Assembly (NCBI GenBank): GCA_030220185.1
Contig: JASPKZ010007250.1
Span: forward strand, 2,321,501 to 2,385,500
From: Diploptera punctata
Taxonomy: Eukaryota > Arthropoda > Insecta > Blattodea > Blaberidae
DNA: 64,000 nt
Reading direction: 5' to 3'
In this document: positions 20,385-29,995 of the stretch, piece after piece
Numbering within the stretch: the stretch's first letter is position 1
Layout of the letters: the number at the start of each line of letters is the position of its first letter
Notes under the pieces: model-generated
Database searches by the model: none
What the model was told of the DNA's origin: nothing
Seen by the model: the letters and a program-made list of their open reading frames with translations, nothing else
Program-made: the position numbers and the translations under genes

Positions 20385-21472
20385 AGAAACAGGTCTACAA
20401 CAGATCAGATTTTTAGTATAAGACAGATTTTAGAAAAGAAATGGGAATATAATGGTACTGTACATCAACTATACGTAGACTTCCAAAAAGCATATGATTC
20501 AATTAAGAGGGAGAAGTTATATAGTATCCTGCTGGAGTTCGGAATTCCTAAAAAAGTTAGTTAGACTTATACGAATGTGTCTAAATGGCTCAACGAGTAG
20601 GGTGCGTGTAGGCAAACAGTTTTCAGACACTTTTGAAATCCAGAATGGGTTGAAGCAAGGAGATGCACTATCTTCTCTACTATTTAATTTTGTACTAGAG
20701 CATGCCATTAAATCTTTAGAGAATGAGGAAGGCTTACAACTGAATGGTATTAATAAGCTGTTAGTTTATGCTGATGATGTAGTATTACTGGCCGATAGCG
20801 AGGAGATACTAAAAGGCCAACACGCACACACTATTAAGTAACACTAAGAAATTAGGACTGGAAGTAAATATCAATAAAACTAAATATATGGTCACACGTA
20901 GAAATACATTATATAATGGAAATGGACAGCTAATGACAAATGAGGGAAATTTTGAGGAAATGGCTGAATTCAAATACCTAGGAACAATAATCACAAATAG
21001 GAATGAGATGCACAAAGAAATTAAACATAGGCTCAATTCTGGAAATGCATGCTATTATGCATTGCAGAGACTTTTGATGTCCCAACTCCTTTCAAAAAAA
21101 CGTTAAGCTGAAAATATATAAAACTATTATTCTACCAGTTATATTATATGGGTGCGAAACATGGACTCTTACTTTAAGGGAGGAAAGGAGATTACGAGTA
21201 TTTGAGAATAAAGTTCTTAGGAATTTTTTTGGACCAAAGAGAGATGAACAGACAGGTGAATGGAGGAGACTACATAACAATGAACTACATGGTCTTTATA
21301 GGAAGCCAGATTTAATAAGAACAGTTAAGTCCCGTAGACTGCGATGGGCAGGACATGTTGCGCGTATGGGGAATGAAAGACGTGCATGGAAACTTCTTGT
21401 AGGAAAGCCAGAAGGAAAACGCCCAGTTGGTAGACCAAGAATGAGGTGGGAGAACAACATTAACTATGATTT
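20385..21472 (+). mobile_element. RTE copy truncated at both ends
   Basis: Nearly identical to 48025-49112. Frame 20494-20841 contains RLIRMCLNGSTSRVRVGKQF, NGLKQGDALSSLLFNFVLEH and YADDVVLLADSEEI. One extra A near 20554 and one near 20812 shift the frame. The last 125 bp and the gtaagt tail are missing, which is unusual for target-primed insertion and implies a later break or rearrangement at 21472. Confidence 0.9.
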
Positions 21473-21595
21473 GTATGTTCAACAGCGAGATCACGTTTGA
21501 TCTGCGGTCGGGACAGGCTTTCCCCCCCCCTATAAGACGAAAGTCAGGAGAGGCCCTCAATGTCCTTGTATGGTCAAAAAAATATGTGTGTAATA
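21473..21595. other. Unassigned junction sequence
   Basis: Joins the broken RTE to SINE-B. It contains a C-run at 21522-21530. Confidence 0.3.
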
Positions 21596-21875
21596 ATCCG
21601 ATTTTCCGATTGAGGGTCTTTCCACTTTTCAGCGGTTGCCCTTTTACCAGCCGGCTGCTGGCCCTTCACATCCACATGTGTCAATCACAGAGGTAGATGA
21701 TCAACAGCCAGTGTAGGGGTGACATGTGGTTAGCATGTCGAGTCCCCCAGCCGTTATAGCTGGTTCCTCAACCTGGAGCCGCTACGTATTGTAGCTACCC
21801 AATTGCCTCACGATGCTGGGTGGGCACCGGTCCCATACTGGCCGAAATACCATGAGAAAATTTCTTCCCCCCTAA
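21596..21875 (-). mobile_element. SINE-B, head truncated
   Basis: Very close to 19369-19721 including the gattgagggtctttccactt end, but stops at aatttcttcccccc before the tRNA-like head. Confidence 0.8.
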
Positions 21876-21884
21876 ATATTCCGG

Positions 21885-22035
21885 CCATCATCATTATCAT
21901 CATCATCCTTCACCGGTGTGGAAAGTAACGGGAAGCTACCAAACCTATAATTCCCCGTACAGCTGCAAAGCATAGCATGAAAATGCTATGATCGCGGTGA
22001 AAGACCCTGCCCTCGGGCAGAATTACTATGGATGG
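21885..22035 (+). mobile_element. SINE-A tail type ii
   Basis: The CAT-rich linker followed by ccttcaccggtgtggaaagt, atagcatgaaaatgctatga and ctcgggcagaattactatgg. The tRNA-derived head is absent. Confidence 0.7.
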
Positions 22036-22300
22036 AAGAACAATTAAGTATCGTAACAGTGATAGGCAGAACATGCGACAAGAATGAGGAATGAAAGAGA
22101 GAAATTGAAACTTCTTGTAAGGAAAGCCATGGAATAGGGCCCAGGTACGTAGATTAAGAATGAGGTAAGAGAATAACATGAACCGTAATGAGAGAAATAA
22201 GTTATACAGAACATTAGCTTATATTAGAGATGTATACAGACATTTTTATCCTACGGCCATGTATCTCCTAGCCCGATTGTGCCAGTGAGTGGGTTAGTTA
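22036..22300 (+). mobile_element. RTE 3' fragment, diverged subfamily
   Basis: Keeps gaaacttcttgtaaggaaag, agagatgtatacagac, ctacggccatgtat and the gtgccagtgagtgggttag end. Frame destroyed. Confidence 0.65.
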
Positions 22301-22905
22301 TTTGGTATATTTCTTTGAAAGACAATAGGCATACTTACAGTTCTGTGAAAAAGTCACTAAAAATACTCTTTATTTCAAAGGGAAGAACTGAAGCTATCAT
22401 TTTTACGAATAAGTTGTGATTTGCATTTTCCCAGATATAGACGACATGAAGGCGAACAATACATAAATTTGCATATTTCAATTCTGTTCTCGGAAGCTAG
22501 GTAAAAGCATAATTTAGTTTCATTATATATGGCCTATAGGCGATTGGTATGCTATATGTTGGACAAAGAACTAATAAAATGCAGAGTGTATCAAGATTTT
22601 GGAATCAGCGTGTAGTTGTTAGCGACAACCATAGCGGGACCGCAATCTGCCAGGGTTCCCATTGTGTGGCGCCAAATTGAATACTGAGTCCGGGAAATGC
22701 AGCCATTTAAAGTAGCACACATTGCAATAATCTACGCCTTCCGACTCAACGTGTACCAGGCTCTCTCGGGAAAACGACCAAACGTAGTTCAAATTCACGT
22801 TTCCAATTATTACTCACACCCAAGATCAATATTACCTACAGCATTGGTTAATGTTACCAAGAATATTAAACCCGTACGAGCTTTAGAAGAGAATAATCTG
22901 TTTTA
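22301..22905. other. No recognised gene
   Basis: A slightly GC-richer patch at 22600-22830 with a 69-codon frame (22697-22906) and no recognised motif. Confidence 0.3.

Positions 22906-22963
<58 letters not shown>
22906..22963. repeat. (AAT)n microsatellite
   Basis: About 19 AAT units. Confidence 0.95.
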
Positions 22964-22964
<1 letters not shown>

Positions 22965-23002
22965 ATATTTTATTTTATATTTTTATTATTAATACTATTA
23001 TT

Positions 23003-23227
23003 TAATACACAAGTGATCTTCTTGGTGATATAATATTAAAATATATATGTAGTCAATATGCCCATTTCACCAATTAATGTTTTAAAATGGTCAACAAGTT
23101 TCTACAGCCAAGCTGTCATTCTCAAGATCTGGTCTTGAGAATTGAGAATGACAGCTTGGCTGTAGAAACTTGTTGACCATTTTAAAACATTAATTGGTGA
23201 AATGGGCATATTGACTACATATATATT
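23003..23227 (-). mobile_element. Snap-back element, minus orientation
   Basis: Inverted arms of 92 bp (23034-23125 and 23142-23233) match almost perfectly around a 16 nt loop. The one-sided tail of about 31 bp is on the left (23003-23033), so the element reads on the minus strand. It is bounded by ttaatactattatt at 22989-23002 and 23228-23241, and the right arm end overlaps the duplication by a few bases. The right arm on the plus strand holds a decayed hammerhead-like order (TTGAGAA, paired ACAG/CTGT, GAAAC, GTT). Confidence 0.65.
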
Positions 23228-23349
23228 TTAATACTATTATTATTTTATATACAGATTTTTAATGTTGACATATCTTTCTGTACTTAACTTTTATTTTCCT
23301 TGGTAGTAAAAGATTCCGGGCTATGTGGCCGTGGTCTATAACTGGCGTT

Positions 23350-23398
23350 TCTTCCCAGACGTTTCTCCCTCAACTGCGGAGAGCATCTTCAGTGGCGA
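23350..23398 (-). ncRNA. Hammerhead-ribozyme-like motif, left arm
   Basis: Minus-strand CTGAAGA (23386-23392), stem II GCTCTC/GAGGGA with a G-T pair and GAAACGTC (23358-23366 region). Counterpart of 23529-23577. Confidence 0.5.
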
Positions 23399-23528
23399 GC
23401 GCTAGAAGCTGTTGTTTCCCTGTCGTAGACTCGACTGCGAATGAACAGGAGAAACGTCTGGAAGAAACGCCATTTCTGCTGTTCATTCGCAGTCGAGTCT
23501 ACGACAGGGAAACAACAGCTTCTAGCGC

Positions 23529-23577
23529 TCGCCACTGAAGATGCTCTCCGCAGTTGAGGGAGAAACGTCTGGAAGAA
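23529..23577 (+). ncRNA. Hammerhead-ribozyme-like motif, right arm
   Basis: CTGAAGA at 23535-23541, extra T, a stem II of CTCTC/GAGGG, GAAA at 23562-23565, then C and GTC. Stem I could be CCA/TGG. Compared with the 13256 motif, stem II differs but still pairs mostly. The last pair next to the core is weak, so catalysis is doubtful. Confidence 0.5.
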
Positions 23578-23984
23578 ACGCCAGTTATAGACCAAGGCCA
23601 CATAGCCCGGAATCTTTTACTACCATGATTACCGGTCGTGAAAGCCTGCATTCCACTATTTTATTTTCCTTCTTCACCCATCCCTATCCAAACACTCCAT
23701 GTACTCCAGTCCTCTTCTATTCTCATTCCAGTTCTTATTTCTTGCATCCACGAGTTTCAAAGTCTTCTTTTTTTTCTTCTTCCAGGAGGATATAATTTCA
23801 ATGTTTTTCCTGGGTAACGTTTCTTCTAGCTTTGGTCGTACATGCCCATACCAATTTAATTGTTCATATCTCATAAATCCACAATTGAACATTTGATATA
23901 AATATTAAAATTCACAAAAACTAAGAACAAAAATTTGTGTCGATGGAAATTGATTTCTTGAGGAGAGTAGCAAAATGATGATGA

Positions 23985-24470
23985 TGATAATAATTCATTC
24001 ATTCATAGTGTTCTGCTCAAGAGCAGGTCTTTCACTGCAAACTCAGCATTCTCCACTCTTTCCTTGACTCAGCTTTCCTTTTTTGTATCTGCATACAAAC
24101 CATTTATTTTAATATTGTCTATCATCTGATGTCTTTTTCTGCCTCTAACTTTCTTTCCGTTGACCATTCCTTCTAGAGCATCCTTCAGCAGGCAGTTTCT
24201 TCTTAGCCAGTGGCCAATCCAATTTCTTTTCTTCTTCTTTATGAGTTCCAGCATTGTTCTTCTTTCACCCACTCTGCCTAGCACATCTTCATTTCTTACT
24301 TTGTCTGTCCATTTTATACGTTCCATTCTTCTCCATATCCACATCTCAAAAGCTTCCAGTCGCTTTTCCTCATTCCGTCGTAATGTCCACGTCTCTGCAC
24401 CATATAATGCTACACTCCACACAAAGCACTTCACTAGCCTATTTCTTATTTCTCTTGCCATAGGTCAAGA
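23985..24470 (-). pseudogene. LINE-F post-RT fragment
   Basis: The minus-strand frame 24461-24069 (130 codons) reads LVKCFVWSVALYGAETWTLR, FEMWIWRRMERIKWTDKVRN and KKRNWIGHWLRRNCLLKDAL. These are the classic C-terminal tail motifs of insect non-LTR elements. The related copies are at 38646-39435 and 51781-52318. It is 5' truncated. The 3' end has gaaagacctgctcttgagca. Confidence 0.8.
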
Positions 24471-24475
24471 TGATG

Positions 24476-24513
24476 ATAATAATAATAACAACAATAATAA
24501 TAATAATAATAAG
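24476..24513. repeat. (AAT/AAC)n microsatellite
   Basis: A mixed AAT and AAC run after LINE-F. Confidence 0.8.
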
Positions 24514-24627
24514 TGACAGGGATTATGCTTTTTGATCTGCTCAATGCTTTCATGTCAGAGAAGTTAATCTGTACTTTTTTTTTCAGGGGTTTTCCCTCTT
24601 AAGTTTACATATTCTATGCTCTTCTTG

Positions 24628-24805
24628 GGAATTCGGGAGGTAAAACGCCCAGTAGGTAGACCAAGAATGAGGTGGGACAATAAAATTAACCATGACTTGA
24701 GAAAAGTACAGGGGTTGATTGGAAAACATAAGCTCAGTATAGGGATGTATGTAGAGCATATGTCCGCACGGCCATGATCGTACGGGTTCGATAGAGCCAT
24801 TGGTT
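24628..24805 (+). mobile_element. RTE 3' fragment, diverged subfamily
   Basis: aaacgcccagtaggtagacc, aatgaggtgggacaataaaa, catatgtccgcacggccatg and gtacgggttcgatagagcca correspond to the RTE end. Short and frame-broken. Confidence 0.7.
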
Positions 24806-24839
24806 TAGTTGTTATTTAATAACAATGGCAATAATAATA

Positions 24840-24945
24840 ATAATTTTATAGAGATTTTCTTCATTCTACAGCCCCTGTAATGGTCCGAAAGACTTGGTCA
24901 GCCGGCATCCTCAAATATCACAGACTTTCAATAATAGGGCGTAAT
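24840..24945 (+). repeat. Short dispersed repeat, copy 1
   Basis: The phrase cagccggcatcctcaaatat followed by cacagactttcaa recurs at 25318-25410. Origin unknown. Confidence 0.5.
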
Positions 24946-25139
24946 TGAATAATATTCCAAGGCCGCTCTACGATGCAGACGAGTAGGAGATTTTTTACAA
25001 ATATTTATCTTCAACTGCATTTATTGAACGATTATAAATAAATAACGAAGGCTTTTTACTATTTTCTAGTATACATATTTAATTTTCTCATCCTCCTCGA
25101 AAAGCCAACTATTTTTTTTTAATTTAACAGACATAAAAA

Positions 25140-25270
25140 TGTGGTGCAAATGGTTACACACTCGCCCTCCAGCTCTGGGTCTCGAGTTCCCATACTGATC
25201 ACTCCATGCGGAGCTTATGTAAGACGAATCTGTCTTCTCAAGGTTTTCTCAACTATTTTCCCATTTTTTA
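25140..25270 (+). mobile_element. Possible tRNA-derived SINE head
   Basis: tggtgcaaatggttacacac and tctgggtctcgagttcccat resemble A and B boxes, followed by tgtaagacgaatctgtcttc. Single copy, so weakly supported. Confidence 0.3.
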
Positions 25271-25317
25271 AAAATCAATCTATTACTTCTACATACTCAT
25301 ATCACCCATTTCGTTCC

Positions 25318-25410
25318 ATTTAATTTCATCTGCCTCTTTTACGAAGCGACATGTTCTAACAGCCGGCATCCTTGAAATCACAGACTTTCAAGATAATAGG
25401 AGCTTCATCT
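25318..25410 (+). repeat. Short dispersed repeat, copy 2
   Basis: Matches 24840-24945 over cagccggcatccttgaaatc and cacagactttcaa. Confidence 0.5.
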
Positions 25411-25900
25411 CATCTCATCACTTGACCTGGCATTACACCGGACACGAGCAGAGAGTTTACATTTATATGAGGCGCTTAGATGTAAAGGGACGTAAGTAAT
25501 TTATTTTTCGCAAAAAAAAAAGAAAAAAAAAGAGTTTGGTGCATAATTACATTCTTGAAGCATAAAGGTATTTAGTGGAAAAGGGATATAAGTGTATGCG
25601 TTAGGAGTAGATAAATATCCTTCTTCTTTCATGTCTTGGAGTTAGGCCATAGACCTGTTTCCATATCCCTTCATCTAGTTAAGGGGCCTTCTATATTTCT
25701 TCTTCCTTTGGGTTGGTAGTGAAGCAAAATTTGTGAGAGTTTATTCAGTGTCATTCTTTATATATGTTGTAGCCAGTTTTGTCCATAACACTGTAATGTT
25801 TAATTCGGTTATTTCTTCAATAGGTTTCTTATCTATCAATGTATAGCCTGCAACTCAACGTAAGAATTTAATTTCAGCTACTTCTATTTGCTTTAAATTA

Positions 25901-26644
25901 CCGTATTTTACGGACTACAAGACGCTACGAACTGTAAGACGCACCTTAATTTTTAAGCAATTAAAAAAATAACATTTTTACCATTTTTATTATTAGATTG
26001 CAAAGCCAGGTTAAAAAAAAGTCTTAGTTTATAAAACCGTTGTGGTCTTTAAAATTCTTGAAATCATCATCTGAACTTTTCTTCTTCTTCTTCTCCTTCG
26101 TCATTGTTGTCCTCTTCGTATATATGATGGTCTTCACTGACGACAGCGTTAATTACGCCGCACTCCTTCAAGGATTTAATAATAATATCTTCTCTCACTC
26201 TAGACAACAAATGTTTTATCCACTGACACACTTGTTTGATTGTATGTCGTTTTAAAGCTCGCTTCGGCGTGAATTCATGTTGGGTTTCATCCATCGTCCA
26301 TTTGCTCAAGTTCACTGGCATCGTAAACTGCAGTCACGCATCATAGGCTAGACAGCGTTCTGGGTTTGCGATGGCGGGGCGGGAGGGAGACAGTGTTAGC
26401 CAGCTTGTGAATCCCCGCAACTCACGTTCGTCGCATCGGTGCACTGCTGCTGCCAGTTGAATCCAATGTTGCCAGATAGAGATAGGTTTCCCGCGGCATC
26501 GAATATATGTCCATTTTTAAGACTGGCGGGAATTTTAAAGCAAACACTGGGCATTTTTATATTAATTTTGAGTATAAGACGCACCTCAATTTTGGAGGAA
26601 TTTTTTTGAAGAAAAAGGCGTGTCTTATAGTCCGTAAAATACGG
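25901..26644 (-). mobile_element. pogo-superfamily DNA transposon, non-autonomous
   Basis: Terminal inverted repeats of about 25 bp: ccgtattttacggactacaa on the left, and its complement with two changes on the right. The 744 bp element has TA on both sides (25899-25900 and 26645-26646). It holds a C-terminal transposase relic but no catalytic core, so it would need a transposase supplied in trans. Confidence 0.85.
26067..26321 (-). pseudogene. pogo-type transposase C-terminal relic
   Basis: 84 codons. WIKHLLSRVREDIIIKSLKE then CGVINAVVSEDHHIYEEDNN match the end of pogo/Tigger-type DDE transposases, where 'I..SF.KCGISNA.DG.ED' precedes an acidic tail. The Asp/Glu-rich end (GEEEEE) fits. The helix-turn-helix and DDE triad are deleted. 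The ATG at 26321 joins a short N-terminal piece to the tail by internal deletion. Confidence 0.75.
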
Positions 26645-26814
26645 TAAGTGTTCAATTTCCACAAGCATTTGTTAACATAGGTACTGCCATAGTTTTATAG
26701 AATTTTAATTGCGTAATTTTTAATGCTTTAGTTCTTATAGTTTTTCTTAATGTTCAGCACATATTATAACATTTGTTTAATTGTATATCTATATCATTCT
26801 TTTGACTCTGTTTG

Positions 26815-27310
26815 GTGAAGCAATAATATTACAAAAAATAGAAAAATACAAATATATCAAACCATAATTCAGAGCATTTTAACATATGGTGCTGAAGTCT
26901 GGCAAATTCCTACCAGGGAAATGAAAAGAATTTTAATTACAGAAATGGATGTTTTAAGAAGATCAGCTGGAAAATCTAGAATGTATAGACTACGAAGTTA
27001 ATAAATAAGGGAAATTATGGGTGTACAAGAGGAGCCGGACATCATAAACATTATAGAAAAAAAAAATATTACAGTGGTATGGCCATGTCAAAAGAATGCC
27101 AGAGCAAAGATTGCCTAACATTTTTATGGAATGGATCCCAATGGAAAGGAGGAAGAGAGGAAGACCGAAGAAAATTGGATAGAAGGGGTACAAGCGGCTA
27201 TGAATATCAGAGGATTGGAGGAAGATCAATGGATGGACAGAGAGGAATGGCGTTTGGTTTCCGGAAGATGGCGGCAGCTGCCACGATACCGGAGGATGAT
27301 GATGATCGTT
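26815..27310 (+). pseudogene. LINE-D post-RT fragment
   Basis: Encodes IIQSILTYGAEVWQIPTREM, ITEMDVLRRSAGKSRM and, after stops, GMDPNGKEE and GLEEDQWMDREEWRLVSGRW. The tail is gaggatgatgatgatc. It is the uninterrupted relative of the LINE-D copy that carries the full-length RTE at 45971. Confidence 0.75.
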
Positions 27311-27780
27311 CTTTGGCAGTAATAGATAAATAATTATTGTTATCATGTTTAATTACCTATGATTTTCTTGTACAACTTCAACATTAAACTGCTTTTAAAT
27401 ACTGCAAAACTTTCACTAACACCCTTTGCTTCTACCGGCCTCATATAAAATTGTAGGCTAAGAGTAACCGATTAAGACAAGTAAAAAACCATTAAAGGAA
27501 TTTGAAGTGGAATTGGTCTATTATCTTTATCATCCTCTCGTGCAAAGTGCTGGTAATTATGGACTATAGATGACATTAATTACCGCGCGGTTTGAGCTCC
27601 TGGCGCAGTCCATGTCTCAATTAGACCGTGTACAGGTAAACACGCATATGCTTCTGTTTAAGTAAGATAATCTTAGTGTTTTTTACCTGTTCTTGACCTC
27701 AAAATCACTTCTGATGTTAATATCGGTTCATTCAATTGGGGCTTCCTGTTATTACTTTAAACTAATTAAAATATATTGGC
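27311..27780. other. No recognised feature
   Basis: No open frame or repeat match seen. Confidence 0.35.
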
Positions 27781-27782
27781 CA

Positions 27783-27955
27783 ATCCACTAACTAACTAAC
27801 TCACTGGCTCAATAGAAGCCATATGTTCATGATCGCGCGAAGATAAGCTCTCCACACATCCCTATCCAGAGTCAACGTTTTCCAATAATCCCCTTATAAT
27901 CTACTTCCTTCAAATCATTCTTGGTCTACTTATTGGTCAATCTTACAGTTTTATC
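27783..27955 (-). mobile_element. RTE 3' fragment, old
   Basis: Begins with the reversed tail actaactaactcactggctc, then cgcgcgaagataagctctcc, aatctacttccttcaaatca and cttggtctact. Much decayed. Confidence 0.7.
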
Positions 27956-27969
27956 AATTTTACGTTTTA

Positions 27970-28424
27970 TCTATATATAAAATTATCTAATATATAAAAA
28001 TCAATGTTTGTTTGTTGGTTTGTTTGTTCATATTCTATGCGCGGCCATACCGTTGATCCGATTTTGATGGGGCTTGTTACCAAATGCTCAGGTGATTCCC
28101 GGGATGAACATAGGCTATAAGAGAGTTGTGATACTCAACCCCTTTCCCTCTAAAAATCACCCTTTGTAGCGAAAAACGTTAAATAAAGTCCCTATTTTGA
28201 CGCTTAAATGGCTTACGCTGCCTAAACCATAACAAGCACGCCAAATGAATGTACACAGAATTGAATATCTAAAAAAAAACGCTATAAAAAAGTCCGCGAC
28301 AGCATATATTTGTCTTCTACGGATAACTCACAATAACCATTTTTGTCTTTCATTGATGCCAAGAAGATTGGGATTAAGTAGATTCTCGAGCAAGCATTAG
28401 CAGCGCACGCCGGGTATTAGCTAG
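27970..28424 (+). mobile_element. Helitron-like element, non-autonomous
   Basis: Starts TCTATATATAAAA after an A and ends gccgggtattagCTAG before a T, so it sits between A and T without duplication, as Helitrons do. The GC-rich agcagcgcacgccggg just before the end is shared with the end at 36095. No Rep/helicase coding. The terminal hairpin is not strong, hence moderate confidence. Confidence 0.6.
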
Positions 28425-28503
28425 TACATTTACTAAATAAACCTACTAACGTTTTATATGATTTCCATAAACATTTATTTTATCTAACATTCATAACAAC
28501 TAT

Positions 28504-28720
28504 GATGATCTTGAAGAAGACTTTCGGGCTGTAGGCCGTGGTCGTGAGGTTAGTAGTTCCCCGACGTTTCGCCAGAGACTCTCAAGACAACCCCTGAGGA
28601 TGTCAGGCGAAGTCTCTGGCGAAACATCGGGGAACTACAAGCCTCACGACCACGGCCTACAGCCCGAATGTCTTCATCAAGATCATCATAGCAACTCCGG
28701 CCGTGAAAGTCTACGTGAAT
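28504..28720 (+). mobile_element. Snap-back element with hammerhead-like core, 217 bp
   Basis: Arms start 28504 (gatgatcttgaag) and end 28687 (cttcatcaagatcatc), with some mismatches and gaps. A one-sided 33 bp tail is at 28688-28720 (actccggccgtgaaagtcta). It has a perfect 17 bp duplication acattcataacaactat at 28487-28503 and 28721-28737. Tail and layout match the 12.7 and 23.3 kb elements, while arm sequence differs. Confidence 0.75.
28586..28636 (+). ncRNA. Hammerhead-ribozyme-like motif
   Basis: CTGAGGA at 28594-28600, extra T, stem II GTCAG/CTGGC, GAAA at 28621-28624, then C and the triplet ATC. CCC before the core pairs with GGG after it. Stem II is unrelated in sequence to those at 13.3 and 9.5 kb yet pairs, which supports a structural role. 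ACAT at stem III is not self-complementary here. The left arm, with GAAACGTC, would be. Confidence 0.55.
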
Positions 28721-28737
28721 ACATTCATAACAACTAT

Positions 28738-29105
28738 TTTAATACACTGTATCTTTATCATACGAATGTCATAAATACAAATTAATGTTCTATTTATGAG
28801 TGTAGTCAACTATGTAAACAAATGTATCAAAGCAATACAATATAAACAAATGGTAAACAAATTATATAGTAATGTATAAAACATGTACATTTTTTATAAA
28901 TTTAACAGAGGTGAATATTTAAATCAAATTGGGAATTTAATAACTTAATACTTTTCTTTAATTTATTTCATTTTAAGTTTCTAAAAGATCTAACTTTTTT
29001 CTTTTGTTACAAACAGCTAAAACTTGAAAATCTGAATTATAATAATGATCAAACAGAACTCAGTGGTTGGTGTAGTTCGAAGTATCACACTTAAGTGTCA
29101 TAAAT
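28738..29105. other. No recognised feature
   Basis: AT-rich, no shared repeat. Confidence 0.35.
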
Positions 29106-29335
29106 AGCATTGGGGATTGCAAGGGGAGCATGGAAAATTCCTGTTCAGAAACCAGGTGGAAAGTATCTAGTAGGTACGCCAAGCAAGAGGTGGAATAATA
29201 ACATTAACCATGATTTTAGGGAATTAGATCATAAAGATAATTATTGGAAAATACTAGTTAAGGATAGGGATAAATGGGGAGCTTACAACCGCAAAACCAT
29301 GAACCTCGAGTTCGATAATGGCAATGAGTAAGTTG
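29106..29335 (+). pseudogene. RTE 3' fragment, diverged subfamily
   Basis: A 73-codon frame: WKIPVQKPGGKYLVGTPSKR, NNNINHDFRELDHKDNYWKI and RDKWGAYNRKTMNLEF. The same motif order as the RTE end but only distantly similar. Confidence 0.75.
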
Positions 29336-29526
29336 GTGAAAACTAGGAAGAAAACTGGGCTAAATGCGATATTTAACAAAACAAAATTGGGGTGTGGATG
29401 TGTCGTGGACACGGCCGTATTTTACGTGAACGTAACGGGCAATATTTCTTTCAGCATATTATATGTATGTCATAATCATTTTTTAACACTAAGAGGTCCT
29501 TCAGCGTTGATATAGAAGCGATTATA

Positions 29527-29709
29527 TCATCCCTTGCACAGGCTCGGCCGCCACAGCTGCAGATATACTGGCGCCGTCATTGATCCGCTGGGACGCCTTA
29601 ATTTTTTACGTTCCCGGCACCGCTCACTCTTGTCGTATGGTGTTTTATGGGCACCCTTACCAACCTTATTTTGATTTGGCTTTTTGACGAGTATAGGGCA
29701 ACATTGCAT
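29527..29709 (-). CDS. Unrecognised 60-codon ORF with possible promoter
   Basis: Basic product with NQNKVGKGAHKTPYDKSERC and RERKKLRRP. I do not recognise the family. GTTGGTAAGG inside it could be read as a splice donor, so it may be a first exon. It could belong to an unidentified transposon. About 140 bp upstream is a TATA-like site. Weak evidence. Confidence 0.25.
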   Translation of the reverse strand: MQCCPILVKKPNQNKVGKGAHKTPYDKSERCRERKKLRRPSGSMTAPVYLQLWRPSLCKG

Positions 29710-29848
29710 TATTAATTTTATTTTTTTACTTTAACACCATATATATTCACTATAACTATTTCACACTAATGTTTTATATACCAATCAATAAATCTTAACG
29801 AGAGCTGATTGAAACTCAAACGAACGTCGTAACTATTCTGAGTCAAAA

Positions 29849-29854
29849 TTTATA
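29849..29854 (-). promoter_or_regulatory. TATA-like box
   Basis: TATAAA on the minus strand, preceded upstream by an unusually GC-rich patch (29878-29937, cggcgcttcgccttccgccg). Positioned to serve the ORF ending at 29527. Speculative. Confidence 0.25.
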
Positions 29855-29995
29855 CTAAACGAAAATAATTATGTGGCGCAGCGGAACGACTTCAAACTTG
29901 CGGCGCTTCGCCTTCCGCCGCGCGCGATGCGTCACAGTCCACACTCAACGTAACGAATTCTTTGATCCTTTATCTATCGAGTGGTGTAATTAAAT

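Larger units (their letters stand above)
23302..23658 (+). mobile_element. Penelope-like snap-back element, 357 bp
   Basis: Arms 23302-23448 and 23479-23624 are near-identical apart from a 1 bp gap. The 30 bp spacer repeats part of the arm (gagaaacgtctggaagaaac). A one-sided tail of 34 bp (23625-23658, accggtcgtgaaagcctgca) is nearly the same as the tail at 13349-13383. It has a perfect 13 bp duplication ttttattttcctt at 23289-23301 and 23659-23671. Each arm contains one hammerhead-like motif. Confidence 0.75.
23242..23910 (-). mobile_element. LINE-C 3' fragment, host of hairpin element
   Basis: The 3' UTR at 23242-23301 (tatatacagatttttaatg, tctgtacttaac) continues after the insertion at 23659-23910 with the reversed RGLEYMECLDRDG and WKK-type coding segment. 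Same order as 5205-5460. Confidence 0.7.
25620..26810 (-). mobile_element. LINE-B fragment split by pogo-type element
   Basis: Left part 25620-25898 and right part 26647-26810 read continuously on the minus strand as post-RT LINE sequence (reverse of AEIKFLR-like near 25860). Typical CTT-rich or CAT-rich tail is not clear, so the family is tentative. Confidence 0.5.
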
